64,000 nt of DNA from Mesorhizobium sp. WSM2240 (GCF_040438645.1 NZ_CP159253.1:1674001-1738000), one strand, 5' to 3'. Numbered from the stretch's first letter, positions 8,562-20,266 are shown. The notes: generated by a model not told the origin, from the sequence alone. Numbers and translations: made by a program.

Positions 8562-9128
8562 ATGATGAAAACCGTCCTTTCAATCACGACCGCTGCTCTC
8601 GTCGCTGCTTCGATGCTGGCGGCTCCATCCATCGCCTTGGCAGGCGGCCTGAGCGTATCCGGCGACGTCGGCGGCGGAGCAAGTGTCGGCGGCGGGGCCG
8701 GTGTAGGCGGCGGAGCGAGCGTCGGCCTCGGCGGGGCCGGCAAAGCCGCGGGTGGCGCGGCGCACGGCAAGGGTGGCGTCGGCGTCGATGCAGCAGTGGG
8801 TGCAGACGCATCGGCGGGCGCCGATGCGAAATTTGGCAAAGCCGTATCGTCCATCCGCTCAGCCGCGAAATCAGCGGCGGACTTGTCCTCGGTGACCGAC
8901 GCATCGAAGGTCAGCGTGGTGAGCATCGATGCGCTTGCCAAGGGTAAAAACGACGTCGCGATTGAAAACGCGCTTTCGGAAAATGGGGATGCGGTAAGCA
9001 CGCTCCAAAGCCAGATTGCGGCGAACGCGGCAATTTCAGAAGCCCTGGCGGCCGAAAATGTCGATGTTTCTTCCGTTGTGGCCGCGTCGCTAAACGCGGA
9101 TGGAAGCGTGATCGTCTACTCGCGCTGA
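8562..9128 (+). CDS. glycine-rich secreted protein of unknown function
   Basis: A 188-residue protein. A signal peptide is clear at residues 1-27 (ending PSIALAG). Residues 28-85 are a low-complexity Gly/Ala/Val stretch built from imperfect GGGASVGGGAGV-type repeats. A more ordinary 100-residue C-terminal part follows, containing SIDALAKGKNDVAIENALSE and ending in VIVYSR. GGAAGAG before the ATGATG supports the start. I do not recognise a catalytic motif. It is probably periplasmic or surface-exposed; the glycine repeats suggest a flexible or self-associating segment. It stands alone between the RimK-like gene and a weak terminator. Confidence 0.8.
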   Translation: MMKTVLSITTAALVAASMLAAPSIALAGGLSVSGDVGGGASVGGGAGVGGGASVGLGGAGKAAGGAAHGKGGVGVDAAVGADASAGADAKFGKAVSSIRSAAKSAADLSSVTDASKVSVVSIDALAKGKNDVAIENALSENGDAVSTLQSQIAANAAISEALAAENVDVSSVVAASLNADGSVIVYSR

Positions 9129-9147
9129 GCCTGAATCTGCGTCTCCC

Positions 9148-9177
9148 GGCCGGCGGGGCGTACCAGCTCCGCCGGCC
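9148..9177. terminator. GC-rich hairpin after the glycine-rich protein gene
   Basis: GGCCGGCGG at 9148-9156 pairs with CCGCCGGCC at 9169-9177, and the loop can extend the stem. No clear T-run follows on either strand, so intrinsic termination is uncertain. The position between convergent genes fits a transcription end. Confidence 0.4.
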
Positions 9178-9223
9178 TTGCAGGCGCGAAGCCCGGCGCG
9201 TTGGCCGGGTTTCGGCCGCCGGA

Positions 9224-9835
9224 TTACCTTCCGCGCAGCTTTTCGATCGCCTCGAAGCGTTGCAGGAACGCCTTTTGCACCGCCTTCGTCGGGCCGGGCA
9301 TGATATCGAGCCGCTCCGCCGAAAAGCCGCGCGGCCGGCCGAAGAACTGGGTCGCCTCTGCAATGGAGAAGCCGGCGAGCATCGTCGCCTCGAAGTAGGC
9401 GGCGATCTGATCCGCCCGCTTGATGTCGGCCCTCAATTTTTCGCCTGTCTCGGCAGGCAGCGAAAACCGGATGTGAATCGCGCGCTGCAGACGCTGCTCG
9501 ACCGTCTTGTAGCCGCCGCCGATGGCGGACTTGAACGGCGAGATCATGTCGCCGATTACATATTCGGGCGCATCGTGCAGCAGGGCCGCCAATTGCGCAT
9601 CCGGCGAAACCTGCTTCGCCTGTTCGGAATAGATCGCTTCCACCAGAAGCGAATGCTGGGCGACCGAGAAGGCGTGGTCGCCGCCAGTCTGTCCGTTCCA
9701 GCGGGCCACGCGGGCGAGTCCGTGGGCGATGTCGGAAATCTCGATGTCGAGCGGCGAGGGATCGAGCAGGTCGAGGCGGCGGCCGGATAGCATGCGCTGC
9801 CAGGCGCGCGGCGGCGCTCCGGGCCTGTCGGCCAT
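9224..9835 (-). CDS. HD-domain phosphohydrolase
   Basis: A 203-residue protein with an HD-superfamily metal site: H61 in SVAQHSLLVE, the H87-D88 pair in ALLHDAPEYVIGD, and D142 in IKRADQIAAYFE. The pattern follows the YfbR/YfdR-like branch, some of whose members are 5'-nucleotidases, so nucleotide monophosphates are a reasonable guess for substrate. Its ATG overlaps the stop of ygfZ by one base (TGATG), so it is likely co-translated downstream of ygfZ. It is convergent with the glycine-rich protein gene. Confidence 0.87.
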   Translation of the reverse strand: MADRPGAPPRAWQRMLSGRRLDLLDPSPLDIEISDIAHGLARVARWNGQTGGDHAFSVAQHSLLVEAIYSEQAKQVSPDAQLAALLHDAPEYVIGDMISPFKSAIGGGYKTVEQRLQRAIHIRFSLPAETGEKLRADIKRADQIAAYFEATMLAGFSIAEATQFFGRPRGFSAERLDIMPGPTKAVQKAFLQRFEAIEKLRGR

Positions 9836-10722
9836 CAGGCGTCACCCGCTGCGGCCGTCTCCTCGGGGAACGAGAATTTCGCCCATTCCGGTATGGCGAG
9901 CGACAAGGCAACGCCGCCGGCGAGAATCGGCACGCCCTCGTCCATCGCAGCCTTGACCTTATCGATGCGCACGACCGCCAAGCCGGATTTGCCCGCGACC
10001 GAACCGAGCGCTCCAACGGATCGGCCGTCGGCGACAATATCGGCGCCGGGCGCCGGCAGCGCGCCTTCGGCTGAGGCGATCAGCACGCGCCGGCGCGCCG
10101 TGCCGCGGTGCTGCATGCGTGAGACAACTTCCTGTCCGACATAGCAGCCTTTCCGGAAGCCGACGCCGCTCATCTGGTCGAGCAGCACATCGTGGGGAAA
10201 TGCATCGCCCAGCTCGTAGTCCCGTCCGCTTTCAGCAATGCCGTGGGCGATGCGGAAAGCATGCCACGCCGAGACGTCCGCGGAAGCGCCGGCTGCCTGG
10301 CCATAGTTCCTGAACACTCTTGCCGAAGGCGGGAAGCGAAGGTCACGCAATCCGGTTGATTCAGTTTGTAAAGCGCTTGAATCGGAAACTGAAGCCTCTG
10401 AATCATCCCGCCACGAGACGGAGACAAGCGCCTGATCGCGCGAGGAAATATCGACCTTGGCGCGCAGCCGGTAAAGTATCAGGCGTCGAACGAAATCGGC
10501 TGCCGCATCCGCCCGGCATTCGAGCAGGAAGGCGGATTCGCCATCGCGCGACACGAGAAAGTCGAACAGGATCTTACCCTGCGGGGTCAAAAGCGCGCCC
10601 GGTTTCGCCTCACCGTTAGCCAGCGCATCGAGATCGGGGGTCACTATATTCTGCAGGAAGTGCTCCCCATCCGCTCCCGATACGGAGATGAGCGCGCGAT
10701 CGTCTAGCTGGGTGGTGGGCAT
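9835..10722 (-). CDS. ygfZ: folate-binding protein YgfZ/CAF17 family
   Basis: A 295-residue GcvT-related protein. The family signature K-G-C-Y-x-G-Q-E is present as KGCYVGQEVVSRMQHRGTARRR near residue 190. YgfZ and Iba57 proteins use tetrahydrofolate to support repair or assembly of certain 4Fe-4S enzymes. I chose ATG 10722 (MPTTQLDDRALISVSG), where homology should begin. An in-frame upstream start at 10779 would add 19 residues and come close to the divergent dihydroorotase gene. An HD hydrolase gene follows with a one-base overlap. Confidence 0.9.
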   Translation of the reverse strand: MPTTQLDDRALISVSGADGEHFLQNIVTPDLDALANGEAKPGALLTPQGKILFDFLVSRDGESAFLLECRADAAADFVRRLILYRLRAKVDISSRDQALVSVSWRDDSEASVSDSSALQTESTGLRDLRFPPSARVFRNYGQAAGASADVSAWHAFRIAHGIAESGRDYELGDAFPHDVLLDQMSGVGFRKGCYVGQEVVSRMQHRGTARRRVLIASAEGALPAPGADIVADGRSVGALGSVAGKSGLAVVRIDKVKAAMDEGVPILAGGVALSLAIPEWAKFSFPEETAAAGDA

Positions 10723-10808
10723 GGGCGGCAACGCACCTGATGTTGCAAATCGGTCGGCCATTACGTAAGCCGCACACAACGCGCGAGCAAGAGCCAGAGG
10801 CAGGGCAA

Positions 10809-12140
10809 ATGGCGGAGACCTTCGACCTTATCCTGAAGGGCGGCACGGTGGTCAACCAGGACGGGATCGGCCTGCGGGACATCGGCGTGACCGGAGGGCG
10901 GATCGCCGCTATCGGCGATCTCTCGCCGGCTTCAGCGGGCGAGACTATCGATTGCCGCGGGCTGCATATCCTGCCGGGCGTCGTCGACAGCCAGGTCCAC
11001 TTCCGCGAGCCTGGGCTGGAGCATAAGGAAGATCTCGAATCGGGCTCGCGCGCCGCGGTGCTGGGTGGCGTCACCGCCGTCTTCGAGATGCCCAACACCA
11101 ACCCGCTGACGACGAGCGCGGAGGCGCTTGCCGACAAGGTCAAGCGGGCGACAAACCGCATGCATTGCGATTTCGCCTTCTGGGTCGGCGGCACGCGGGA
11201 GAATGCCGCCCAAATCGCCGAGTTGGAGCGGCTGCCGGGCGCCGCCGGCATCAAGGTCTTCATGGGCTCATCGACCGGCGACCTTCTGGTCGAGGATGAC
11301 GAAGGCGTGGCCTCGATCCTGAGGAACACGCGCCGGCGCGCCGCCTTCCATTCGGAGGACGAGTTCCGGCTGCGGGAGCGGCTGGGCGAACGCAAAGAGG
11401 ACGATCCATCTTCCCACCCGGTTTGGCGCGACGAGATCGCGGCGCTGCGCTGCACCGAGCGGCTGGTGCGCATAGCCCGGCAGGTACGCGCCCGCATCCA
11501 TGTGCTGCACATTTCCACGGCCGAGGAAATCGCATTCCTGGAGGCGCATAAGGACGTGGCGAGTTGCGAAGCGACGCCGCATCATCTGACGCTGTCGGCG
11601 GACGACTATGCGCGGCTCGGCACGCTGCTCCAGATGAACCCGCCGGTGCGCGACAAGCGTCATCGCGACGGCGTTTGGCACGGCATTTCGCAGGGCGTCG
11701 TCGACGTGCTGGGTTCCGACCACGCGCCGCATACGCTTGAGGAAAAGGCAAAACCCTATCCGGCCTCGCCGTCGGGCATGACAGGCGTGCAAACGCTGGT
11801 GCCGATCATGCTCGACCATGTGAATGCGGGGCGGTTGACGCTGGAACGTTTCGTCGACCTGACCAGTCATGGCCCGCATCGCCTGTTCGGCATGGCGCGC
11901 AAGGGCCGCATCGCGGCCGGCTATGACGCTGACTTCACCGTTGTCGACCTCAAGCGCCGCGAAACCATCACCAACGAGCAGGCCGGTTCGAAGGCGGGCT
12001 GGACGCCGTATCATGGCAAGCAGGTGACAGGTTGGCCGGTCGGAACGATCGTGCGCGGCAGGCGCGTCATGTGGGAGGCCGAGATCATCGAAGCCGGGAA
12101 GGGCAGGGCCGTGGAATTCTCCGAGGCGTTGCCTGCCTGA
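10809..12140 (+). CDS. pyrC: dihydroorotase-like amidohydrolase
   Basis: A 443-residue amidohydrolase of the class I dihydroorotase type, which would close carbamoyl-aspartate to dihydroorotate in pyrimidine synthesis. Visible motifs are VHFREPG (from residue 63), IKVFMGSSTG with the lysine that is carbamylated in the family, HSEDE, HISTAEE, and GSDHAPH with the catalytic Asp. The usual metal-binding H-x-H at the end of the first strand reads Q62-V-H64, so the first His is replaced. This may mean one metal or a sister function such as a non-catalytic subunit or another cyclic amidase. ATG 10809 (AGGCAGGG upstream) is preferred to 10740. Its stop abuts the convergent gene. Confidence 0.82.
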   Translation: MAETFDLILKGGTVVNQDGIGLRDIGVTGGRIAAIGDLSPASAGETIDCRGLHILPGVVDSQVHFREPGLEHKEDLESGSRAAVLGGVTAVFEMPNTNPLTTSAEALADKVKRATNRMHCDFAFWVGGTRENAAQIAELERLPGAAGIKVFMGSSTGDLLVEDDEGVASILRNTRRRAAFHSEDEFRLRERLGERKEDDPSSHPVWRDEIAALRCTERLVRIARQVRARIHVLHISTAEEIAFLEAHKDVASCEATPHHLTLSADDYARLGTLLQMNPPVRDKRHRDGVWHGISQGVVDVLGSDHAPHTLEEKAKPYPASPSGMTGVQTLVPIMLDHVNAGRLTLERFVDLTSHGPHRLFGMARKGRIAAGYDADFTVVDLKRRETITNEQAGSKAGWTPYHGKQVTGWPVGTIVRGRRVMWEAEIIEAGKGRAVEFSEALPA

Positions 12141-12926
12141 TTATTCGCCGGCGACGAAGAACGCCCAGCGCCCGTCCGGAGTAATGCCGAGGCGGTAGAA
12201 GATATACGAGCCGAAATTCTTCATGTCCTCGTAATCGCCGGCGGTCACGATCTTGAACAGTTCGACGTGCTGGCGCGCATCGAGCCTGTCGAGCGGAATG
12301 GCGAAGAAGTAGGGCCAGACATAGAGCTCTTCCGCGCCGCCGGCATCGAGATGCACATAGCCGGCGCTCAGCACCTCTTCCATGATTGCGAGGATTTCGC
12401 GGCCTTCATCGTCGCCCGAAAGGCTCTTGAGATGTTCGATCGGATCGCCTTCGATGCCCGCCAGGGAAAGCTGGGTCATGTCGTCACCGAGCCCGATCAA
12501 CGGACGCAGCCTTTCGATGTCGCCGCTCTTAGCCGCCTCGATCAACAACTCGCGCATGCGCTTGACGTCAGGCGGAAGCCTTTCGATGTCGTAGATCACC
12601 TCCGGCAGGGGCCCCGTGGCTTCGGCATCAGGCTGTTCTACACCCTCCGGTGTTTCCTCTCCGGTGGGGCCGGTCTTTTCAGGGTCGATTGGCTGGTCGG
12701 CCGACGGGGGCTGCACTGAATCAGGAAACGGCACCGTGTTTTCCAAGCCGCCCGAGGGAGCAGGCGAGGTCGGCGCCGGCAGTTCTTCGCGCTTTATCTC
12801 GCTGAGCGCGAAGGCCGGCGCCATGCCGGCGGATATTATCGGCAAGGCCAGGCAAATCGCGGCCAGGCGCGGGAGCAATCCGGCGGCTGCGCCATGTCGG
12901 CGCGATTCGCCTGTCTGATGATCCAT
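12141..12926 (-). CDS. exported protein of unknown function
   Basis: A 261-residue protein with a positively charged start and hydrophobic segment at about residues 16-40 (ending APAFALS), so probably exported. A Pro/Glu-rich linker covers about residues 45-105. The C-terminal 150 residues look folded: ERLPPDVKRMRELLIEAAKSGDIERLRPLI, then GGAEELYVWPYFFAIPLDRL. I recognise no named domain. The gene ends exactly where the dihydroorotase-like gene ends on the other strand. It may be a periplasmic protein restricted to Hyphomicrobiales. Confidence 0.78.
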   Translation of the reverse strand: MDHQTGESRRHGAAAGLLPRLAAICLALPIISAGMAPAFALSEIKREELPAPTSPAPSGGLENTVPFPDSVQPPSADQPIDPEKTGPTGEETPEGVEQPDAEATGPLPEVIYDIERLPPDVKRMRELLIEAAKSGDIERLRPLIGLGDDMTQLSLAGIEGDPIEHLKSLSGDDEGREILAIMEEVLSAGYVHLDAGGAEELYVWPYFFAIPLDRLDARQHVELFKIVTAGDYEDMKNFGSYIFYRLGITPDGRWAFFVAGE

Positions 12927-13002
12927 TCCGCAGTTTCTCCGGGCGCGTAGCCATTATCGCGCCCCACGCCATCACACAATGAAAAGCCCTAGAGGGGGTG
13001 TG

Positions 13003-13284
13003 TCAATGTCGCATGCGCACCGGTTCGAATTCGCCGGCGATCACCTTTTCACGCATGCGGTCGAGCAGCGCCAGGGCCGCGTCCTCGCCATTGTTGCGCA
13101 AAATCTCGGCAAATGCCGTAGCGAGCGCGGCTTCCGCGATGATTTCGGCTTCGATGCCGGCGGAAAGCCCCTCCGCCCAGGCCTCGTTATGACATTCGAC
13201 GGCGGTCAGGCGCTTTTCTTCACGGACCAATGCGTCGAGATCGCTAACACTCTGTTCAACTGCCAATTTGTACCACCCTTCCAA
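13003..13284 (-). CDS. small conserved-looking protein of unknown function
   Basis: A 93-residue acidic, helical protein (MEGWYKLAVEQSVSDLDALV...). No signal peptide or membrane segment is visible and I recognise no domain. The C-terminal half, ILRNNGEDAALALLDRMREKVIAGEFEP, has the character of a real helical protein rather than a shadow frame. It lies upstream of, and on the same strand as, the exported 261-residue protein, 76 bp away. An AAGGG-type sequence precedes the ATG in the mRNA. Confidence 0.68.
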   Translation of the reverse strand: MEGWYKLAVEQSVSDLDALVREEKRLTAVECHNEAWAEGLSAGIEAEIIAEAALATAFAEILRNNGEDAALALLDRMREKVIAGEFEPVRMRH

Positions 13285-13400
13285 GTTCGGATCCGGCGAT
13301 TTCGGACCAACTTGATCTATTCCCTTAATGTCCCGTTAAGAGTCCTAGCACACCAAACCGCGCCTGTACGCCCGGCATTGCCAGAAAAGTTAACCGGCGC

Positions 13401-13778
13401 TTAATTTCCGTAGCGCGCCGCCACCTCGCGCGTAAGCGCTTCGCCTTCCTTCATGTAGCGGCTGATCGCCGCGGTCGCCGACGCCGTGCAACTCGTGTAG
13501 GTGCCGGCGAAGGAGCGATAGCCCCGGTTGAAGCTGGCGATGAATTTGGCGCGGCGCGCCGGATCGGGATTTTCCGCCTGCAGCAGCTTGTCCATCTCGC
13601 CGCGCCACTGTTCGCCGGGTTCGCCGCAGAGATTGCGCAGGAAATGCAGCGAACCAAGAATTTCGGCAAGCCGCACCAGACTGCTCTCGAACGGAGCTTC
13701 CGCCGCACGCACCTGCTGCGGAAAAGCCGCCGTGCTGAAGGCGACATATGCGATGAAGAACAGTGAGGCCCGGCCCAT
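13401..13778 (-). CDS. TIGR02301-like exported protein
   Basis: A 125-residue protein from ATG 13778. It has a signal peptide (MGRASLFFIAYVAFSTAAFPQQVRA) and then the pattern LAEILGSLHFLRNLCGE..WRGEMDKLL, RRAKFIASFNRGYRSF and YTSCTASA. This matches what I know as the alphaproteobacterial TIGR02301 family, of unknown function. The two Cys residues probably form a disulphide in the periplasm. A TTG at 13811 would extend it by 11 residues and is less likely. It follows the NUDIX gene on the same strand, with a 57-bp gap from its chosen start. Confidence 0.8.
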   Translation of the reverse strand: MGRASLFFIAYVAFSTAAFPQQVRAAEAPFESSLVRLAEILGSLHFLRNLCGEPGEQWRGEMDKLLQAENPDPARRAKFIASFNRGYRSFAGTYTSCTASATAAISRYMKEGEALTREVAARYGN

Positions 13779-13835
13779 AAGCCTTTGTAACGAAACATTT
13801 GTCTGCCGCAAGGCGAGGAGGGCGGCTATTCCCGG

Positions 13836-14249
13836 CTAATTGCTGTCGCCGAGCAATTCGCGGCAAATGTCCATGATCGAATCGGTAAGCGGCAGGTTTT
13901 CCATTTCCGAGAGCGTGTAGAAACAGGCCTCCTCGGCGTCGCTGGCGCAGGCCGGTTCGCCGCCCGCCGCCTTTCCGGTAAACACTTCGAGCCGGTAGGT
14001 GATCTCCTCGCCGTCCACCAGCGCGTCGATCAGATACTCGCGCAGCGGCGTCAGTGCGGCCGTCATCATTCCGGTTTCCTCGAGAAGTTCGCGCCTTGCG
14101 GCTTCTTCGCTGGTTTCGCCGGCCTCGACCCGCCCGCCCGGAAAGGCATAGAGCCCACGTGACGGCTCCAGCGCGCGCTTGACCAGCAGCACCGTTTCGC
14201 CGCGCACCAGCGCCACCGACACCGCCGCAATCGTTCGCTTCTCCATCAT
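13836..14249 (-). CDS. NUDIX hydrolase
   Basis: A 137-residue NUDIX protein that would hydrolyse a nucleoside diphosphate linked to another group. The complete Nudix box is present: GGRVEAGETSEEAARREL followed by LEETGM, matching G-x5-E-x7-R-E-U-x-E-E-x-G-U. The domain begins at MEKRTIAAVSVALVRG, so ATG 14249 (preceded by GGAG in the mRNA) is preferred to the upstream ATG at 14372. It resembles ADP-ribose pyrophosphatase/MutT-like small enzymes, but the substrate cannot be told. A TIGR02301-like gene follows downstream, a possible two-gene unit. Confidence 0.9.
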   Translation of the reverse strand: MMEKRTIAAVSVALVRGETVLLVKRALEPSRGLYAFPGGRVEAGETSEEAARRELLEETGMMTAALTPLREYLIDALVDGEEITYRLEVFTGKAAGGEPACASDAEEACFYTLSEMENLPLTDSIMDICRELLGDSN

Positions 14250-14450
14250 CTCGCAGGCTCCGCTGATTGTTGAGGATAGCTTGGTGCGTCCACTGGATAG
14301 CGGTTGCGGCGGGGCTTTTCCATGGCCACCAGCGTCATCGCAACTGGCAGTGGATGGTTCCACGAAAAGCAACCGTCACTCGTTGCATTTGGCACAATCT
14401 AAAGGAATAACGTCCCGGGGGTTCAATCATGGGGAATGGGGGCATGTGGC

Positions 14451-15029
14451 ATGATTGCAGGGAATTTTCGGCTGGCCGCAGTTGGAGCGGCCGCGGCGGG
14501 GCTCATGGCGCTCTCTTCCTGCGCCACACTCAATAAACAACAATGCGAGACAGTGAACTGGAGCCAACTTGGCCAGGGAGACGGCGCGGCTGGCCGGCCG
14601 GCTTCATATGTCCAGCAGCATGAACAGGCATGCTCGAAGCATAAACTGCCGGTCAACTCGACGGAATGGCATACCGGGTGGAAAGTCGGGATAAGGGCCT
14701 ATTGCACGCCGGCCAATGCGCTGCGTGAAGGCCGCGAAGGCCGCTATTACGCCAATTCCTGTCCCGCCGATCTGGCGTCGGACTTTCAGACCGCCTACCA
14801 TATCGGCAAGCGACTCTATGATGCGAGTACCGAGCGGATGCGTGTGCAGAATGAACTGGATTCGCTGCTGGAGAAGCTGAAGGACGCCAAGACACCGGAG
14901 GAACAGCGCGCTTTGCGGCTCGAGATCGACCTTAAGAGGTCCTCCCTCTATTCCGCCGACAGTCGGGTCCGCGATGCGGAAAGGGCTCTCGATTTCTATA
15001 TCATCTCAAGAAACCTGCAACGCGGCTAG
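14451..15029 (+). CDS. DUF2799-like lipoprotein
   Basis: A 192-residue protein with a lipoprotein signal peptide; the lipobox LSSC places the lipidated Cys at residue 24. The mature part has the features I associate with DUF2799: NWSQLGQGDGAAGRPAS, a long QQHEQACSKH stretch, and WKVGIRAYCTPANALREGREGRYY. A coiled-coil-prone C-terminal segment (MRVQNELDSLLEKLKDAKTPEEQRALRLEI) follows. It is expected to be anchored in the outer or inner membrane facing the periplasm. Function is unknown. YedK follows 3 bp downstream. Confidence 0.82.
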   Translation: MIAGNFRLAAVGAAAAGLMALSSCATLNKQQCETVNWSQLGQGDGAAGRPASYVQQHEQACSKHKLPVNSTEWHTGWKVGIRAYCTPANALREGREGRYYANSCPADLASDFQTAYHIGKRLYDASTERMRVQNELDSLLEKLKDAKTPEEQRALRLEIDLKRSSLYSADSRVRDAERALDFYIISRNLQRG

Positions 15030-15032
15030 CGA

Positions 15033-15791
15033 ATGTGCGGACGCTTTGCGCTGACGGCGACGCCAGAGGACATCGACGCGATGTTCGCGCTCCTCGATGT
15101 CGTCGCGTTTCCGCCCCGCTACAACATCGCGCCGACGCAACCGGTGCTGATGATCATGGCCGGCGAAAGGCAGGAGCCGGGCGCCAACCGACCCGACCGG
15201 CGCTCGCTTCTGGTCCGCTGGGGGTTCATTCCGGCATGGGCCAAGGACACGAAATCCTTTCCGCTGCTGATCAACGCCCGCGCCGAAACCGCCATAGAGA
15301 AGGCCGCGTTCCGCACCGCCATGCGTCATCGCCGCGCACTGCTGCCGGCCTCCGGCTTCTACGAATGGAGGCGCGAAGGCAAAGACAGGCCGCAACCCTA
15401 TTGGGTGCGCCCGAGGCATGGCGGCGTCGTCGCATTTGCGGCGCTGATGGAAATGTATGCAGAGCCGGGCGGATCGGAGATCGACACCGGCGCGATCCTG
15501 ACCACGGCGGCCAGTGCGGACATCGCCCACATTCACGACCGCATGCCTGTGGTGATTCAGCCGGAGGATTTTTCGCGCTGGCTCGACTGCCGCACGCAGG
15601 AGCCGCGCGATATCGTTGATCTGATGCGTCCGGCGCAGTCCGACTTCTTCGAGGCAATTCCGGTTTCGGATTTGGTCAACAAGGTCGCCAACACCGGGCC
15701 TGACCTTCAGCGCAGGGTGGAGCCTGCGGCAGCCACCCTACGGAAGCCGGCGAAGAAAGCGTCGGCGGCCGATCAACTGACGCTGTTTTAA
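15033..15791 (+). CDS. yedK: SOS response-associated peptidase YedK/HMCES
   Basis: A 252-residue SRAP-domain protein. After removal of Met1, Cys2 (MCGRFAL) becomes the N-terminal nucleophile that forms a thiazolidine link with abasic sites in single-stranded DNA. The other family residues are visible: the Asn of PRYNIAPTQ, the Glu of GFYEW, and the His of HDRMPVV. The protein shields abasic sites at replication forks. The C-terminal tail is basic and low-complexity. The gene follows the lipoprotein gene by 3 bp. Its stop overlaps the stop of the small convergent gene by 4 nt. I saw no LexA-type box just upstream. Confidence 0.93.
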   Translation: MCGRFALTATPEDIDAMFALLDVVAFPPRYNIAPTQPVLMIMAGERQEPGANRPDRRSLLVRWGFIPAWAKDTKSFPLLINARAETAIEKAAFRTAMRHRRALLPASGFYEWRREGKDRPQPYWVRPRHGGVVAFAALMEMYAEPGGSEIDTGAILTTAASADIAHIHDRMPVVIQPEDFSRWLDCRTQEPRDIVDLMRPAQSDFFEAIPVSDLVNKVANTGPDLQRRVEPAAATLRKPAKKASAADQLTLF

Positions 15792-15943
15792 GCCGCCTTG
15801 CTGGGTGTGGGCGGAGCAGGCTTGCGCTTCTTGGCCGCCAGGAGGGCGGCGACGATGGCGGCAGGCCCGATCGCGCGGTAGTGGCGCGTCAGAGTGGCAT
15901 ATTGGGCGCGAGCGCGTTCCTGATCGCTCTTGAAGGCTGACAT
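15788..15943 (-). CDS. small basic protein of unknown function (51 residues)
   Basis: A 51-residue open frame starting MSAFKSDQERARAQYATLT and ending PPTPSKAA. A good ribosome-binding site (GGGAAGAG) lies 6 bases before the ATG in the mRNA, which is the main reason to believe it. The longer in-frame start at 16261 lacks support. The product has a short hydrophobic helix (GPAAIVAALLAA) flanked by basic residues, so it may touch the membrane or DNA. I do not recognise it. Confidence 0.6.
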   Translation of the reverse strand: MSAFKSDQERARAQYATLTRHYRAIGPAAIVAALLAAKKRKPAPPTPSKAA

Positions 15944-16338
15944 GGTTCTCTTCCCTAGGGTCAATTCTGCATTTGGGCCGTCCAGATGATGGCCGATTTG
16001 GTCCAAATCGTGACGTCGGACCGCGTTCCCGGCCGGCTTCCCGATTTGATGTATAGACATGTTTAATAAAACCTTTGGGTTTTCGTTCCGACATAGGAAA
16101 GACGACCTGTTTGCTACGAAGTTGCGACTTGACTGCAACACCCGCCAGGCGCGATAAAGCTGCCCATGAAAACGTGTCGCGCCATTTGTGGCATTTGCAT
16201 TATTGGCTAGCGCTCGCGCTGGTCCGGACGTTTTCGCCTTTTCTCTCGACAGACAGGACAAACGCCCCGGCCAGCAGGCTGGAGCACAATCGCGGCCGGC
16301 GCCGTGATTTGGCTTCGTGAAACCGGACTGGATTTCGA
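15944..16338. other. 395-bp divergent intergenic region
   Basis: It lies between the 51-residue gene (minus) and cysS (plus). It is locally AT-richer around 16040-16080 (GATGTATAGACATGTTTAAT), as expected for divergent promoters, but I cannot assign -35/-10 elements with confidence. No gene, tRNA or repeat is seen. Confidence 0.4.
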
Positions 16339-17849
<1,511 letters not shown>

Positions 17850-17853
<4 letters not shown>

Positions 17854-18233
17854 TCGACCACACTGGCATAACAGTCGCGGATTTCGACGCCTCGAAGGCG
17901 TTTTACGACCGGGTGATGGCGCCGCTTGGCGCCTCGCTGCTCTACATGGTGCCGGCTGAATTCACCGGCGGCGTGAAGGTCGGCGGCTACGGACGTTCCA
18001 AACCCGATTTCTGGCTGCATGAGAATGCAAATACCGGGCCTGGGCGGCACTATGCTTTCACGGCGCGCTCGAGAGCCGAGGTCGATGCGTTTCATGCGGC
18101 CGCACTCGCCGCCGGCGGCAAGGACAATGGCGCGCCGGGCCTGCGCCCGCACTATCATGCGGACTACTACGGCGCCTTCGTCTTCGACCCGGACGGCAAC
18201 AATATCGAGGCGGTCTGCCATGCGCCGGAATAG
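17850..18233 (+). CDS. VOC (glyoxalase/dioxygenase-fold) family protein
   Basis: A 127-residue protein of the vicinal oxygen chelate fold. It starts [20 protein letters not shown] and ends with the typical [18 protein letters not shown]; these two beta-alpha-beta-beta-beta segments supply the metal-binding His and Glu. ATG 17850 overlaps the cysS stop (ATGA) and is preferred to 17835. The substrate is unknown. Two GFA-family genes follow, so a role in glutathione or aldehyde handling is possible but unproven. Confidence 0.88.
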
Positions 18234-18326
18234 GTTGCCTGTGGCGAGCGAAACACGAGCAAACTCAGACGGATGCGTGCGTCGGCGGAATCGGCTTCGC
18301 AGCCGGGTGGGAGAGGGAGCGGCGAC

Positions 18327-18817
18327 ATGATGAGCCTCGACAACAAGCCCCTCTATACCGGCGGATGCCAGTGCGGCGCGGTGCGTTTCCGGATCGAGGG
18401 AGCGCTGGGCGACGCGTCGGTCTGCCATTGTCGCATGTGCCAGAAGGCCTCCGGCAATTTCTACGCCGCTCTCGTCTCGGTGCGCGACGCGAAGCTTGAA
18501 TGGACACGCGGCGAGCCGAAACGCTTCCAATCCTCCAACTACGCGTTTCGCGGCTTCTGTCCCGATTGCGGAACGCCACTGACCTTCGAGGCGCCGGAGG
18601 GCATGGCGCTTGCCATCGGGGCGTTCGACGAACCGGCCGAGATAGCGCCGCGTATTCAGTGGGGGATCGAGGCGAAGCTGCCCTACGTCGATGGCGTCCC
18701 CGCGCTACCCGGCGCGGAGACAATCACCGACGAGGAGGCAAGCTCCTACTTGGCCCATCTCGTCTCCTATCAGCACCCGGACCACGACACGGAAAGCTGG
18801 CCGCCGAAGGGCCGCAC

Positions 18818-18821
<4 letters not shown>
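18327..18821 (+). CDS. GFA-family zinc protein, copy 1
   Basis: A 164-residue member of the family named after glutathione-dependent formaldehyde-activating enzyme (Gfa). Zinc-binding Cys groups are GGCQCGAVRF near the N-terminus, CHCRMCQKASGNF in the middle, and CPDCGTPL around residue 77. GAGAGGGAGC directly before ATG 18327 supports this start rather than 18273. Its stop overlaps the ATG of a second GFA gene. Most family members have no proven activity, so formaldehyde handling should not be assumed. Confidence 0.88.
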
Positions 18822-20253
<1,432 letters not shown>

Positions 20254-20266
20254 ACCGAGCCGCGCC

